Of a stretch of DNA of 64,000 nt, positions 37,397 through 46,961 are shown one piece after another; position 1 is the first letter of the stretch, and every line of letters begins with the position of its first letter. Source of the DNA: Marinobacterium sedimentorum (lineage in GTDB: Bacteria > Pseudomonadota > Gammaproteobacteria > Pseudomonadales > Balneatricaceae). Position numbers and translations under genes: made by a program. Under the pieces are notes generated by a model. The model saw only the letters and a list, made by a program, of their open reading frames with translations. It did not search any database and was not told the origin of the DNA. The stretch is from the NCBI RefSeq assembly GCF_024267675.1, contig NZ_JALDYX010000011.1:62001-126000 (forward strand), given 5' to 3'.

Positions 37397-38674
37397 TCAT
37401 TCCGGATAGTCACGTTGCCGTGAGCCCGTATAGAGCTGGCGTGGCCGGCCGATGCGGTTCGGGCTGCTGTGGAACTCGCTCCAGTGAGAAATCCAGCCGA
37501 TGGTTCTGGAGACGGCGAAGATCACCGTGAACATGTTGGTCGGTATGCCGATGGCCTTCAGGATGATGCCCGAATAGAAGTCGACGTTTGGATAGAGTTT
37601 GCGCTTGATGAAATAGTCGTCTTCCAGCGCGATCTGTTCCAGCCGCTTGGCTATTTTCAGCAACGGCTCATTTTCCTTGCCCAGTTCCTTCAGAACCTCA
37701 TCGCAGGAGGCCTTCATCACCGTCGCCCGCGGGTCGAAGTTATGGTAAACCCGGTGGCCGAAGCCCATCAGGCGGAAGGAGTCGTCCGGGTCCTTGGCGC
37801 GCTTGACGAATTCGGGGATGCGGGATTCGTCGCCGATTTCCTGCAGCATGGCCAGCACGGCTTCGTTGGCGCCACCATGGGCCGGGCCCCAGAGCGCAGC
37901 GATGCCGGAGGCAATGCAGGCGAAAGGGTTGGCGCCGGAGGAACCTGCCAGACGCACGGTGGAGGTCGAGGCATTCTGCTCGTGATCCGCATGCAGCAGG
38001 AAGATACGGTCCATCGCCCTGGCCAGCACCGGGCTGGGCCGGTAGTCCTCACAGGGTGTGCCGAACATCATGTGCAGAAAATTATCGGCATAGGTCAGGT
38101 TGTTGCGCGGGTACATGAAGGGCTGGCCAATCGAGTACTTGTAGCACATCGCCGCCAGGGTCGGCATCTTGGCAATCAGACGAAAGGCGCAGACTTCGCG
38201 ATGATAGGGTTCACTGATGTCCAGTGAGTCATGGTAAAAGGCCGAGAGGGCGCCAACGCAGGCGACCATGATGGCCATCGGATGCGCATCACGCCGGAAC
38301 CCCCTGAAGAAGTAGGTGATCTGTTCATGCACCATGGTGTGGTGCATGACGAGATCGACGAACTTTGCCTTCTGCTCGGGGGTTGGCAGTTCGCCGTTGA
38401 GCAGCAGGTAACAGACCTCCAGATAGTCCGATTTCTCGGCCAGCTGTTCGATCGGGTAGCCCCGGTGCAGCAGTATGCCCTTGTCACCGTCGATATAGGT
38501 GATCTTGGACTCGCAGGCCGCGGTGGAAACGAAGCCGGGGTCATAGGTAAACAGGCCTTTGCCACTCAGGGCGCGAACGTCGATAACGTCCGGGCCTTCG
38601 GTGCCGGAATAGACCGGTAACTCGATCGGTTCATCGATACCGTCGACAATCAACTGTGCTTTTCTGTCGGTCAT
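37397..38674 (-). CDS. gltA: Citrate synthase
   Basis: A 425-residue type II (hexameric, NADH-sensitive type) citrate synthase. The conserved N-terminal block is [28 protein letters not shown]. Catalytic regions are visible: histidines in [11 protein letters not shown] and [15 protein letters not shown], and the aspartate in NVDFYSG. The open frame runs 74 codons further upstream, but [12 protein letters not shown] at 38674 is the family start, with GAGG upstream. It condenses oxaloacetate with acetyl-CoA in the cytoplasm. Confidence 0.95.
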   Translation of the reverse strand: MTDRKAQLIVDGIDEPIELPVYSGTEGPDVIDVRALSGKGLFTYDPGFVSTAACESKITYIDGDKGILLHRGYPIEQLAEKSDYLEVCYLLLNGELPTPEQKAKFVDLVMHHTMVHEQITYFFRGFRRDAHPMAIMVACVGALSAFYHDSLDISEPYHREVCAFRLIAKMPTLAAMCYKYSIGQPFMYPRNNLTYADNFLHMMFGTPCEDYRPSPVLARAMDRIFLLHADHEQNASTSTVRLAGSSGANPFACIASGIAALWGPAHGGANEAVLAMLQEIGDESRIPEFVKRAKDPDDSFRLMGFGHRVYHNFDPRATVMKASCDEVLKELGKENEPLLKIAKRLEQIALEDDYFIKRKLYPNVDFYSGIILKAIGIPTNMFTVIFAVSRTIGWISHWSEFHSSPNRIGRPRQLYTGSRQRDYPE

Positions 38675-38978
38675 TGGGGGGAGCCTCGGGTGGTCGTAAA
38701 GTTGTATACGCTTCATAGAGCAGTTTAGTCCGGAATTTGCCGACCCCTGCGTCAGGGTGTCTGTCGCTTTCTGGCCCGGGTCAATTAATTGCGGGCACAG
38801 GGGCAAATCAGCCACCTCATCAGGATCAGCTTCTATACTGCAGCGACCTTCTGACGGATCGGCGATACCGCATGGACGATGGGCGCGGTTCGACAAGACG
38901 CCCGACCGCGGCTGATCACCCCTTGTCGGCGGCGCAGGATCTCGACAGAGTCAACACCATTGGACAAGGGAGTGAAAA
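38675..38978. other. Divergent gltA/lodA promoter region, 304 bp
   Basis: A non-coding gap between divergent gltA and the LodA-type gene. It must hold both promoters; I could not assign boxes with confidence. The AGGGAG site at its right end belongs to lodA. Confidence 0.5.
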
Positions 38979-40820
38979 ATGGCTGAGATCGCGTACGCCA
39001 AGATCCACCCGGCAATTGGCATCGCCCGGGTCGGCAATTCATCCAGCATTGACGGTTACTTTATCGGCCCCCAGGTCACGGAGCCGGAACCCAAAGCGCC
39101 CGGGGCCTACCGGGATGCTACCGGTGCGCTGAAACGGGAAGTGGCTGAATTTCGCATCTATGGCTACGATGCCACGGGCCAGGTGGTGCGGGAACTGACC
39201 ATGGATGCCCGAACCCGGATTGAGTGGCAGGTGGAGCTCGCCAACCACAAGGCCGCCTGGTACAACTTCGAGCTGGCCCTGGATATCCCCGAAGCGGCGA
39301 CCGCAACACCCTCCACCCGGCGCAATGCCGATATCGTCGGCGAAGAACGGCACCAGCTGTCCATCACCCCGGGCGCCCGCTGCATCAGTACGCCGGCCAG
39401 CCTGGGGCCGGAGTACCAGTTCAGCGGCGGCCGCTTTATGGGTATTGAGGTGCCGCTGGGAGAGCTGCGTACCGACAACGACGGCCGCCTGCAGGTGTTT
39501 GGCGGCCACGGCAAGTCGGCCTCTTATCTGAACGAAGCACCCAGCACCTTTGCCAATAACGACACTTGGTATGACGACACCGGCGACGGCCCGGTAACGG
39601 CCACCGTGCTGCTGGATGGCCGTGCCATCGCCGTGGCGCCGGCCTGGGTTGTGGTGGCCCCGCCCAACTACGGCCCGCAGCAGAAAGCAGTGCGTACCCT
39701 CTATGCCCTGATGACGGATCTTGCCATCCGCGCCGGCCAGTTACCCGCACCCTGCAAGCCGTCCTTTAGTCACGACATCCTGCCCATCCTCAAGGCCATG
39801 TGCGACCTGCAGTGGATGAATGCGGGCTTTGCCGCCGGATTCGGCTACGGCATGCCGCAGCACTTCCTCGAACCCCGCTACCTCGGCCAGCTGGCGTCGC
39901 CAGGCCATGACTATGCCGAGCTCAGGCGCACTCTGGCCCACGGTTTTCGCAATCCCCAAGACGGTGACATTTCCATGAAGCTCTGGCCCTGGGTGTATGG
40001 CGACGCCATGGGGGTTCCCATGCCGCAGGTCGCCAATGCCATGAATGCCCTGACACAGACCCAGCTGGCGCTGCTGGAGAAGTGGGCCGACGGCGACTTC
40101 GAGGCAGACTATGATCCGCACTACCAGCCGCCGCGCTGCATCGCCGAAGTGCCACTGGCCGAACAACCGGCCATGCTGGACAAGGCCGCGCTGGAATTCT
40201 GCCTCGCCGATGCCTTCCACCCCGGCTGCGAGGTGACCTGGCCGGTGCGCCACAGCACCCTCTATATGGAGCCCTACCGCTGGCGGCACCGCGAGGCCTA
40301 CAACCCGGAACCCGACTACGGCACCACCCTGACGCCAGCCATGGCGCTGTCCTATGACGGCCCTCTCTATGGCCAGTCACCGGGGTCCGTCACCCGCTGG
40401 ATGGCCATTCCCTGGCAGACCGACACCGCCAGCTGCCGCTCCGGTTATGACCGGGACTACGATCCCTATCTGCCCACCTTCTGGCCCGCCCGGGTACCCA
40501 ACCAGGTGCTCAGCGAGGAAAACTACCGCAAGGTGGTCGACAGCACGCTGCCCCGCGACGAACGCCTGGCTGCCTACAACCAGCGCTCGGACTGGGACCG
40601 CACCCTGGGGGTGGGCAAGCCTACCCAGCTGGCTAACATGGTGACCCATTTCGATCACCAGGGCATCGTCGAGGTGCGGCCAGGTGTGCCGGATGATCCT
40701 GACTTTGCGCCGGTGATGCAGGTGGAAGACCGCGGCGGTCAGGACCTGACACCCCAGGAGCGCCATGACACCGACCGTGCCATGCGCCAGGTGTTGATAC
40801 GCCAGCGCAATAAGCGCTGA
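38979..40820 (+). CDS. lodA: LodA/GoxA family CTQ-dependent amino acid oxidase
   Basis: A 613-residue protein with the characteristic LodA N-terminus IAYAKIHPAIGIARVGNS and the C-terminal HPGCEVTWP, PWQTDTASC and YLPTFWPARVPNQVL blocks. LodA of Marinomonas oxidises the epsilon-amino group of lysine, and GoxA oxidises glycine, giving hydrogen peroxide and ammonia. Both use a cysteine tryptophylquinone made post-translationally. Candidate cross-linked residues are Cys417 (HPGCE) and Trp479 (PWQTD), by spacing only. The substrate group cannot be decided. There is no classical signal peptide. The lodB gene overlaps its stop. Confidence 0.88.
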   Translation: MAEIAYAKIHPAIGIARVGNSSSIDGYFIGPQVTEPEPKAPGAYRDATGALKREVAEFRIYGYDATGQVVRELTMDARTRIEWQVELANHKAAWYNFELALDIPEAATATPSTRRNADIVGEERHQLSITPGARCISTPASLGPEYQFSGGRFMGIEVPLGELRTDNDGRLQVFGGHGKSASYLNEAPSTFANNDTWYDDTGDGPVTATVLLDGRAIAVAPAWVVVAPPNYGPQQKAVRTLYALMTDLAIRAGQLPAPCKPSFSHDILPILKAMCDLQWMNAGFAAGFGYGMPQHFLEPRYLGQLASPGHDYAELRRTLAHGFRNPQDGDISMKLWPWVYGDAMGVPMPQVANAMNALTQTQLALLEKWADGDFEADYDPHYQPPRCIAEVPLAEQPAMLDKAALEFCLADAFHPGCEVTWPVRHSTLYMEPYRWRHREAYNPEPDYGTTLTPAMALSYDGPLYGQSPGSVTRWMAIPWQTDTASCRSGYDRDYDPYLPTFWPARVPNQVLSEENYRKVVDSTLPRDERLAAYNQRSDWDRTLGVGKPTQLANMVTHFDHQGIVEVRPGVPDDPDFAPVMQVEDRGGQDLTPQERHDTDRAMRQVLIRQRNKR

Positions 40821-41911
40821 TGGCACGGCACACCTATGATGTGATGGTCTGTGGTGCAGGGCCGGCGGGCCTTGCCCTGGCGACCCTGCTGGCGCCGCAA
40901 CGGCGGGTGTTGCTGGTGGAGCGCCGGGCAGGCCAGGGAGAAGGCCCCCGTATCGGGGAGTCCCTGCCGGGTGCCGCGGCGCCGCTGCTGCATCGCCTGG
41001 GCGTGCTGGAGCGCTTTCGTCGCGGCGGTCATCGCGAGCGCGGGCCTGCCATTGCCGTCTGGGATATCGACACGCCGGTATGGAAGGATGCCATCTTTGA
41101 TCCGGCCGGTCCCGGCTGGCACCTTGACCGGCGCGGCTTTGAGCGGATGCTGCAGCGGCGGGCGCAGGAGGCCGGCGCCACGCTGGTGGACGGCTGCCGG
41201 CATATCCGTGTCGACCGTCATCAGGGCGGCTGGCAACTGGATACTGGCAGCGCCCGCTACAGCGCCCCGGTCCTGGTGGATGCCACCGGCCGCGCCAGCG
41301 GTATTGCCCGCCAGCTGGGACTGCGTAAATCCGCCAACGATCCGCTGCTGTGCCTGCACAGTTTCCTGGACAGCCCCCCTGGTGACCCGGACAGCGCCAT
41401 GCGCATCCAGGCCGACGCGCAGGGCTGGTGGTACAGCGTGCCGCTTCCCGGGGCTAAAAGGGTGCTGGCCTACCACCTGGACAGCGACAATCCCCTGTGG
41501 CACCGCCTCAAACGGGGGGCGGTTTTCCTGGCCCATGCCCGGCAGCACCCGCTGCTGGCCGAGGCGCTGACGGACCTGGCCCCCGCGCGCATGCAATGCC
41601 GGCCCGCCGGCACCGCCATGCTCAGTGTCGAGGCTTTGGCATCGGTCGGGGACGGCTTTCTGGCCATCGGCGATGCACTCTATACCTTCGACCCCATTTC
41701 CTCCCAGGGCCTGTTCCACTCCCTGGCCTCGGCCGCCAGCGCGGCCAATGCGATAGTGGCGGGGTCGGCCGAGGCGCTGCAGCGCCACCGGCAGGAAATG
41801 CAGGCGGTGGCGGATCAGTACCTTGCGCACTGGCACGGCACCTATCAGGGCCCCGCACGCTTTGGCGGTTATCCGTTCTGGCAGCGCCGGCAACGGCTGC
41901 CCGGCGCCTGA
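40820..41911 (+). CDS. lodB: LodB-like FAD-dependent maturation protein
   Basis: A 363-residue flavoprotein of the tryptophan-halogenase-like/GR2 family: GAGPAG dinucleotide motif (12-17), RIGESLPGAA and GDALYTFDPISSQGL. In Marinomonas, LodB is required to generate the cysteine tryptophylquinone of LodA. The start codon overlaps the lodA stop (TGATG), so the two are made together. Confidence 0.87.
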   Translation: MARHTYDVMVCGAGPAGLALATLLAPQRRVLLVERRAGQGEGPRIGESLPGAAAPLLHRLGVLERFRRGGHRERGPAIAVWDIDTPVWKDAIFDPAGPGWHLDRRGFERMLQRRAQEAGATLVDGCRHIRVDRHQGGWQLDTGSARYSAPVLVDATGRASGIARQLGLRKSANDPLLCLHSFLDSPPGDPDSAMRIQADAQGWWYSVPLPGAKRVLAYHLDSDNPLWHRLKRGAVFLAHARQHPLLAEALTDLAPARMQCRPAGTAMLSVEALASVGDGFLAIGDALYTFDPISSQGLFHSLASAASAANAIVAGSAEALQRHRQEMQAVADQYLAHWHGTYQGPARFGGYPFWQRRQRLPGA

Positions 41912-42014
41912 CACGCGGGCTTTGTGGCCTGAAGGGTAACCGCCAGGAAAGCTGCGCACTCAGCTCTTAACAGTTGCTTGTTCATTATCAGACCACTCCA
42001 GGGAAGGTGCCCTT

Positions 42015-44345
42015 ATGAAGCTGTTAACCCGTAAGAAACGACAGCCCGCAGGGCTGCCCCTGTCACTGCTTGCCAGCAGCTTGCTGCTGTCCCTGCTGTC
42101 GCAGGCGGCCGAAATCCGCGAGCTTCCGGAGCTGCCCCATGCCCGCCTGCAGATGCAGGCCGGGGCGACGACGCCGCCCGCGGCAGAATCGGTGCAGCTC
42201 ATGGCCAGGCTAACAAACTCACAGAAGCGGGGGCCCGGCACCGAGGTCTTCTATGACCTGACCCTCGACTATGTCGACAGCAGCCTGTTCAACCCCTCCA
42301 CCCAGCAAATGGATGCGACAAGCAGTCTGTCGGGCTTGGCCGGTCGTAGCGAGGGAAAGTCAGTTTTGAGGCAGTTTTTGAGCTCTTTTGAGACGAATAG
42401 TGGTTCTATTTAACAAAAAAGAGCACGAAAAATGACCAAAGTCTGCTTTTCCGCAGTAGATCAGTGTTAAGTCCGACAACCTGCTAGGCTCCGGGCGCTG
42501 ACCGGTAGCGTGACCAGCAAGACGGTGCCCTACATCGGGCCGGTGGTGGAGCTCTACCCGGGGGAAACCTTTCGCCTGAGCCTGAACAACAAGCTGCCCG
42601 CCGACGATCCCTCCTGTCCCGGCACCAGCGCAGACGGCAACGGCGGCCACTGTTTCAACACCACCAACATGCACACCCACGGTTTGTGGATCAGCCCCGC
42701 CGGCAACAGCGACAACGTGCTGCTGAGCATCAAGCCGGATGTGAGCTTCCAGTACGAATACAACATCCCGGTTGACCACCCGGCCGGCACCTTCTGGTAT
42801 CACCCGCACCTGCACGGTTCCACCGCGTTGCAGGTGTCGAGCGGCATGGCGGGCCCGCTGGTCATTCGCGGCACCCGTTATCCGCGGCAGCAGGGCGATC
42901 AGGTGCGCTCGGGTGACCTGGACACCCTGCTGCTGCAGCCGGCGCCGGACAGCCCCCAGCCGATCAGGGAGCGCATTGTGGTATTCCAGCAGATCGGCTA
43001 TGCCTGCCGGCAACCGGGCGCCGGGCTCGGCCAGTTGGGGCCGATTCTCAAAGACAGCGAGGGCAACTGGATCTGCAACAAGGAAAGCCCCCATGACAGC
43101 GAAAGGATCGGCCAGATAGAGGCCTATGATCAGTTCGGTATCAGCAACGGCATTAGCGCCTGGAACGCATCCGGCCGCTATACCAGCATCAACGGGGTCG
43201 TCATGCCGACCTTTACCCAGGTGCGTGCCGGCGATCTGGAACGCTGGCGGCTGGTGCATGCCGGCGTTCGGGACAGCATCAACCTGCAGTTTCGAAAAGC
43301 CCGGGCGTCTGTCTTGACGGACCCGTATCAGCCGGCCTCGCTGGAGGACCGAACCGAGCAGGTGGATACGCAGTGCGACGGCGCCCTGATCCCGCAGTTT
43401 TCGGTGGCCTCGGACGGCCTGACCCGGGCGCAGGTCGCCAGCCAGGATCGCACCATACTGCAGCCCGGTTACCGGGAGGATCTGCTGATGACCTTTCCCG
43501 CCGCCGGTATTTATTGCGTGATAGACGCCAGCCTGGAGGCGACCCAGGCGGTGAACGGCCAGGCACACGGCCGTGAACTGCTGGGCTATGTTCAGGTGCT
43601 GCCGCCGCTGGCGGATGCCGACAACCGGGTTCAGGCGCTGGCGGATCTCAGCGGGCGCAGCCTGACCGACGCCCTGCGCAGCTGGGTACAGGACTGGCTG
43701 GTGGCGTCGGCCCTCAAGTTCATGCCCGCAGACGTTAGGGACAGCATCGTCAGGGACCTTGAAGACCAGCTGAAGCTCAGCGCCTTCGTCGATCACAAGA
43801 CGATCATGCAAGCCGAGGTCACCGGCAGCCAGACCCTGGGCTTTAACATCGCCATATCGCCCCCGGCCCCGAACCGCTATGAGATAGGTACCCTCGATTA
43901 CGACGCCGCGACCGGCACCTACAGCCTGCAGGATGCCAGCCCGTATTCGGCCACCAAGGTGAACCGGGTGCTCAAGCTCGGGGGCGTCGATGAGTGGACC
44001 CTCAGCACGTTCTTTGCCGGTCACCCGTTTCATATCCACGTCAATCCCTTCCAGGTGGTGTCGGTGCAGAAGTGCCTCAGCGAAAACTGCGCGGACCCGG
44101 CCAGCTGGCAGGACCTGACCGCCGATCCCGCGAGCCAGTATTACGGCATGACGGGTCGCTGGCGGGATACGCTCTTTGTCGAACAGGGGGTGGTGATCAA
44201 GACCCGCAGCCGCTATGAGCGCTATATCGGCGAATTCGTGCTGCACTGCCATATCCTGGACCATGAAGACGAAGGCATGATGCAGAACGTGATGGTGGCG
44301 TTGCCTGATGGCAAGGGTGCTGTGTCGGCCATGGGGCATCACTGA
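42015..44345 (+). pseudogene. Multicopper oxidase gene split by a 165-bp MITE
   Basis: The 5' part (42015-42320, 102 codons) has a signal peptide (KKRQPAGLPLSLLASSLLLS) and the start of the first cupredoxin domain (VFYDLTLDYVDSSLFNPSTQ). The 3' part (42486-44345) resumes in the same frame with RLRALTGSVTSKTVPYIGPV and carries all four copper motifs: HTHG, HPHLHG, HPFHIH and HCHILDHED. Without the insert the gene would encode about 721 residues, a large exported oxidase. The MITE brings in-frame stops. The 3' part could only be made from an internal start such as GTG 42510, without export signal. It follows lodAB in the same direction. Confidence 0.85.
42321..42485. mobile_element. MITE, 165 bp, inside the multicopper oxidase gene
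   Basis: Terminal inverted repeats AGCAGTCTGTCGGGCTT (left) and, reversed, AGCAGGTTGTCGGACTT (right). There is no coding capacity. About 20 central bases (42394-42414, CGAATAGTGGTTCTATTTAA...) are identical to the element at 57946-58108. The length is a multiple of three and the host frame is in register on both sides. I did not find a clear target duplication. Confidence 0.75.
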
Positions 44346-44479
44346 GGCATGTTGTAATCCAGCAGGCGCTTGAAAGGCGTCTGCCGGTAGCACGCCGCCA
44401 TGCCGTCATAACGTATGGCTGTAATAGTAAGGAGCTGGAGACATATGTTTTCTGGATCGGACCTGCCGGCGGAGAGTCT
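44346..44479. other. Gap after the multicopper oxidase gene
   Basis: 134 bases with no recognised gene or clear terminator, leading into the composite repeat block. Confidence 0.4.
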
Positions 44480-45262
44480 GCGGTGTTTTTTGAGTCTGTA
44501 TTTTGCCTTTTGGCGACCGACTTTCCTTGTTACGCGACAAGGACTGTTTCCAACGAAAGTAATGCACATCGATTTACCTTGAAGAATGCGCCCCGATGAA
44601 TCCTTCTTGCTGCGCTCTGGCGTCATTGTATGGGCGGCACTCCCTTCAAGGTGAAGAGCCGGCACATCCTGTGTCGCTATCTGCGGATCGACAGTCCCTG
44701 TCTTGCCGCTGCGGGTTAATTCGCCGGATGCGTTCTGCGCCCATACATTAGAGGCAAAGGGCCTGTGGCGTGTCGAATAAATACATTTCGTCAGGCAGGG
44801 TGGAATCGTAGGAGCCCGGTCTCCGGGCGAATTTGAGCGTCTGATCTGCGAACGATATAGGGACTTGGGTAACAGCGAAGTTCAATGACATGGGTAACAC
44901 TTTATATGAGTATTGATACGTCTGGTTCCTTGAACCTGTTGTGTTGGCGAGTGCTGCGAGGTGATTTGATGGGTAGTGTTGCGCCTTGCTGGCGCGTTAC
45001 TTTCTTTGCACGCGCAAAGAAAGTAACCAAAGAAAGGCGTCCCGATGAAGCCTTTCCGCTGCGATCTGACGCCATTCTGCGGGTGCCGGCCAACCGGCAC
45101 ATCCTGTGCCTAATCTGCGGCGTAACAGTCCCTGTCTTTGCCCCTGCGGGCCTGATCGTACACTGACGCCAGTGCTCGCCGGCATACGGCCATGGATGGC
45201 CGGTAGCCAGAAAATGCAGGAGCAATTTTCTGCTCATAAGGGGGAGGGTGGCCGTTCTGAAG
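44480..45262 (+). repeat. Composite non-coding repeat, block A (about 0.78 kb)
   Basis: Two related units in tandem, joined by a REP-like palindrome (CCCGGTCTCCGGG at about 44814-44826) and a paired GACWTGGGTAACA motif. The second unit has a hairpin core: TTACTTTCTTTGC / GCAAAGAAAGTAA at 44997-45026, preceded by GCGCC-TTGCT-GGCGC. It ends in CCAGAAAATGCAGGAGCAAT near 45210. The same order of parts recurs in block B. Short open frames here translate the hairpin and are not believed real. Confidence 0.75.
44871..44903. repeat. IS481-like end repeats within block A
   Basis: ACTTGGGTAACA (from about 44864) and GACATGGGTAACA (from about 44887) are about 24-26 bases apart; reversed they read TGTTACCCAWGTC, like the repeated ends of IS481-family elements. 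The 23-base string from 44881 recurs at 47334 and 47901. No transposase gene is linked. Confidence 0.4.
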
Positions 45263-45307
45263 TTTTGGTTGCTCAGACTCGCTTGTGAAGTTAAAGACTG
45301 CCGCGGT

Positions 45308-45333
45308 TGTAGGAGTTGCGCCCCGCGACGAAG
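45308..45333. repeat. REP-like element
   Basis: TGTAGGAGTTGCGCCCCGCG resembles the TGTRGGAG...GCGAA REP sequences of pseudomonads. Confidence 0.4.
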
Positions 45334-45348
45334 CTCTTCTGGTGTTGG

Positions 45349-45421
45349 TTCGACAGTCCCTGTCTCGCAGACGTATGGCCGGTAGTCAGAAAATGCAGGA
45401 GCAATTTTGTGACTAAGGGGC
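45349..45421 (+). repeat. Remnant of the composite repeat 3' end
   Basis: CGACAGTCCCTGTCTCGC is followed at once by GGCCGGTAGTCAGAAAATGC...AATTTT. This is the right end of the block A/B unit with its middle deleted. The remaining gap to tspO (45422-45874) shows no gene. Confidence 0.6.
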
Positions 45422-45874
45422 TATCTGGCCGTGCTGAGATCCCTGAAGTTGAGTGCTGCCATACCGGACGGTCAGGTTTGATCTTGGGTTGCGCTCGCGT
45501 CACTGACGCCTTTTTAATGCCTTCGGCGTTTTCCTTTCAACTTGAGCCTGTATTGAGCATCATGCTTCAGGCACCGACGGAGTATGGGTGTCAGATTTTT
45601 ATCGTCAATAAAGCAAACCTTCAGCTGAGCAACGCAAGCCGGGCTGGGTGAGTTGCCTCCAATCTCAATTCCTCTGTTCTTCCTGGCCCTGACTGCGTTG
45701 CAGGATCTATTTCGTTGCAGGACGGGCGGTCGCCTGGCTGCAGGCGCTTTTGGATGAGCTGGCCGGATAAAACGGCCTTGCAGCGGTATCCAGGCCTGTG
45801 GCCGCAGCTGTGATGGTTTTTATCTAAAATCAATAAGCCACGGTATATGCTTCAGGCAACAAGCGGAGATTCCG

Positions 45875-46372
45875 ATGCGGTCACTGTTAAAGTACAAGCA
45901 GATTATGGGGCTAGTCGGTTGGCTGATTCTAAGCTTTGTGGCTTCCGCCGTTGGAGCCGTGGCTTCGATACAGGCCAAGTCTTTTTACAGCCAGCTTGTG
46001 CAGCTTGATTGGGCACCGCCGCCATGGGTTTTTGGCCCTGTATGGACGGCGCTCTACGTTCTGATGGCCATCGCAGCCTGGCTGGTATGGCGCTGTGGTG
46101 GATTGCGCGCCAATCGCCAGGCACTCAGGTTGTTTCTGGTGCAGCTTGCGTTCAACGCACTGTGGAGTTGGGTTTTCTTTGCCTGGCATAGCGGCCTTTG
46201 GGCGTTCGTCGAGGTCATAGTGCTGTGGAGCCTTATTGTGGCTACCCTGGTCTCTTTCTGGCGCGTACGGCTTCTTGCGGCTGTGCTGCTTCTCCCATAC
46301 CTGCTATGGGTGAGTTTCGCAGCTGCACTGAATTTTTCCCTGTGGCAGCTCAACCCGCAGCTTCTCGGTTAG
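45875..46372 (+). CDS. tspO: TspO/MBR family tryptophan-rich sensory protein
   Basis: A 165-residue five-helix membrane protein. The family signature LDWAPPPWVFGPVWTALYVL (about residues 44-63) and the later NALWSWVFFAWHSG and LLPYLLWVSFAAALNFSLWQLN are clear. Bacterial TspO binds porphyrins and is linked to oxidative and salt stress and tetrapyrrole turnover. It lies alone between two direct copies of a large non-coding repeat, so it could be lost or duplicated by recombination. Confidence 0.95.
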   Translation: MRSLLKYKQIMGLVGWLILSFVASAVGAVASIQAKSFYSQLVQLDWAPPPWVFGPVWTALYVLMAIAAWLVWRCGGLRANRQALRLFLVQLAFNALWSWVFFAWHSGLWAFVEVIVLWSLIVATLVSFWRVRLLAAVLLLPYLLWVSFAAALNFSLWQLNPQLLG

Positions 46373-46524
46373 TGGCGCTGCTGCCTAATAATCCCTTCAA
46401 TCCTGACGCAGCAGGCAACGCGCCTCGAGCTGCCTGTCGGGCTTTTCCGCACTACTGCACGACTGCACAAGTGCATGGATGCAGGAAGTAGGGCGAAGCA
46501 GGATGCCTGAGTCGAGTAGACCCG

Positions 46525-46546
46525 TATTAAGTCCGAGAGTCTGCCA
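46525..46546. repeat. Remnant MITE right end
   Basis: GTATTAAGTCCGAGAGTCTGCC resembles the right end of the 42321-42485 element (GTGTTAAGTCCGACAACCTG). Only the terminus is recognisable. Confidence 0.4.
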
Positions 46547-46648
46547 AGTAAAAATGGTACATTTCTGGTCCAGATCGCTGCCAATTTCACCCGATTGGTG
46601 TTTGATGCAGTATATTTTTCTCTGTTTCAGTGGTTTCAAGGATTCTGT

Positions 46649-46930
46649 ATGAATGTGGATAAAGCTAAAAAACGAATTGCAAAGCAGGTTAATAAAGGAT
46701 TTAAAGGTTATCCTCAGATTACACTGGCGTACTTTGGTAAAAGCGCTGATTGTGCAACAGAAGTCGTTATTCAGTTTACTTTGGAAGAAGGCGCCGAAGT
46801 GCAAGAGGAAAGGTTTTCGAGTGAAACTGACGTTAGAGAAAATGAAGTTATTCAGTCTGCCTTGCTTAAAATTATTGAACGCGCCAATGCTAATTCAGTA
46901 ATGCAAATTGAAGGTGTGTCGGCTCTTTAA
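46649..46930 (+). CDS. Small conserved hypothetical protein, AT-rich
   Basis: A 93-residue soluble protein beginning MNVDKAKKRIAKQVNKGFKG, with the segment ITLAYFGKSADCATEVVIQF and a Glu-rich C-terminal half. I do not recognise a characterised family. The coding sequence is clearly more AT-rich than its neighbours, which suggests transfer. The open frame starts at 46595, but that first part is not protein-like. It lies directly before repeat block B. Confidence 0.65.
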   Translation: MNVDKAKKRIAKQVNKGFKGYPQITLAYFGKSADCATEVVIQFTLEEGAEVQEERFSSETDVRENEVIQSALLKIIERANANSVMQIEGVSAL

Positions 46931-46961
46931 TTTTCTAACAGAAACGTAAGGCTATTAATCT

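Noticed and set aside
42360-44393. 677-residue minus-strand frame opposite the multicopper oxidase
   Set aside because: Antisense shadow. The plus-strand copper motifs prove the coding strand.
44882-45237. Several 60-110 residue frames in the composite repeats with FFARAKKVT-like translations
   Set aside because: They translate the hairpin core of a non-coding repeat in several frames and on both strands, with no ribosome sites.
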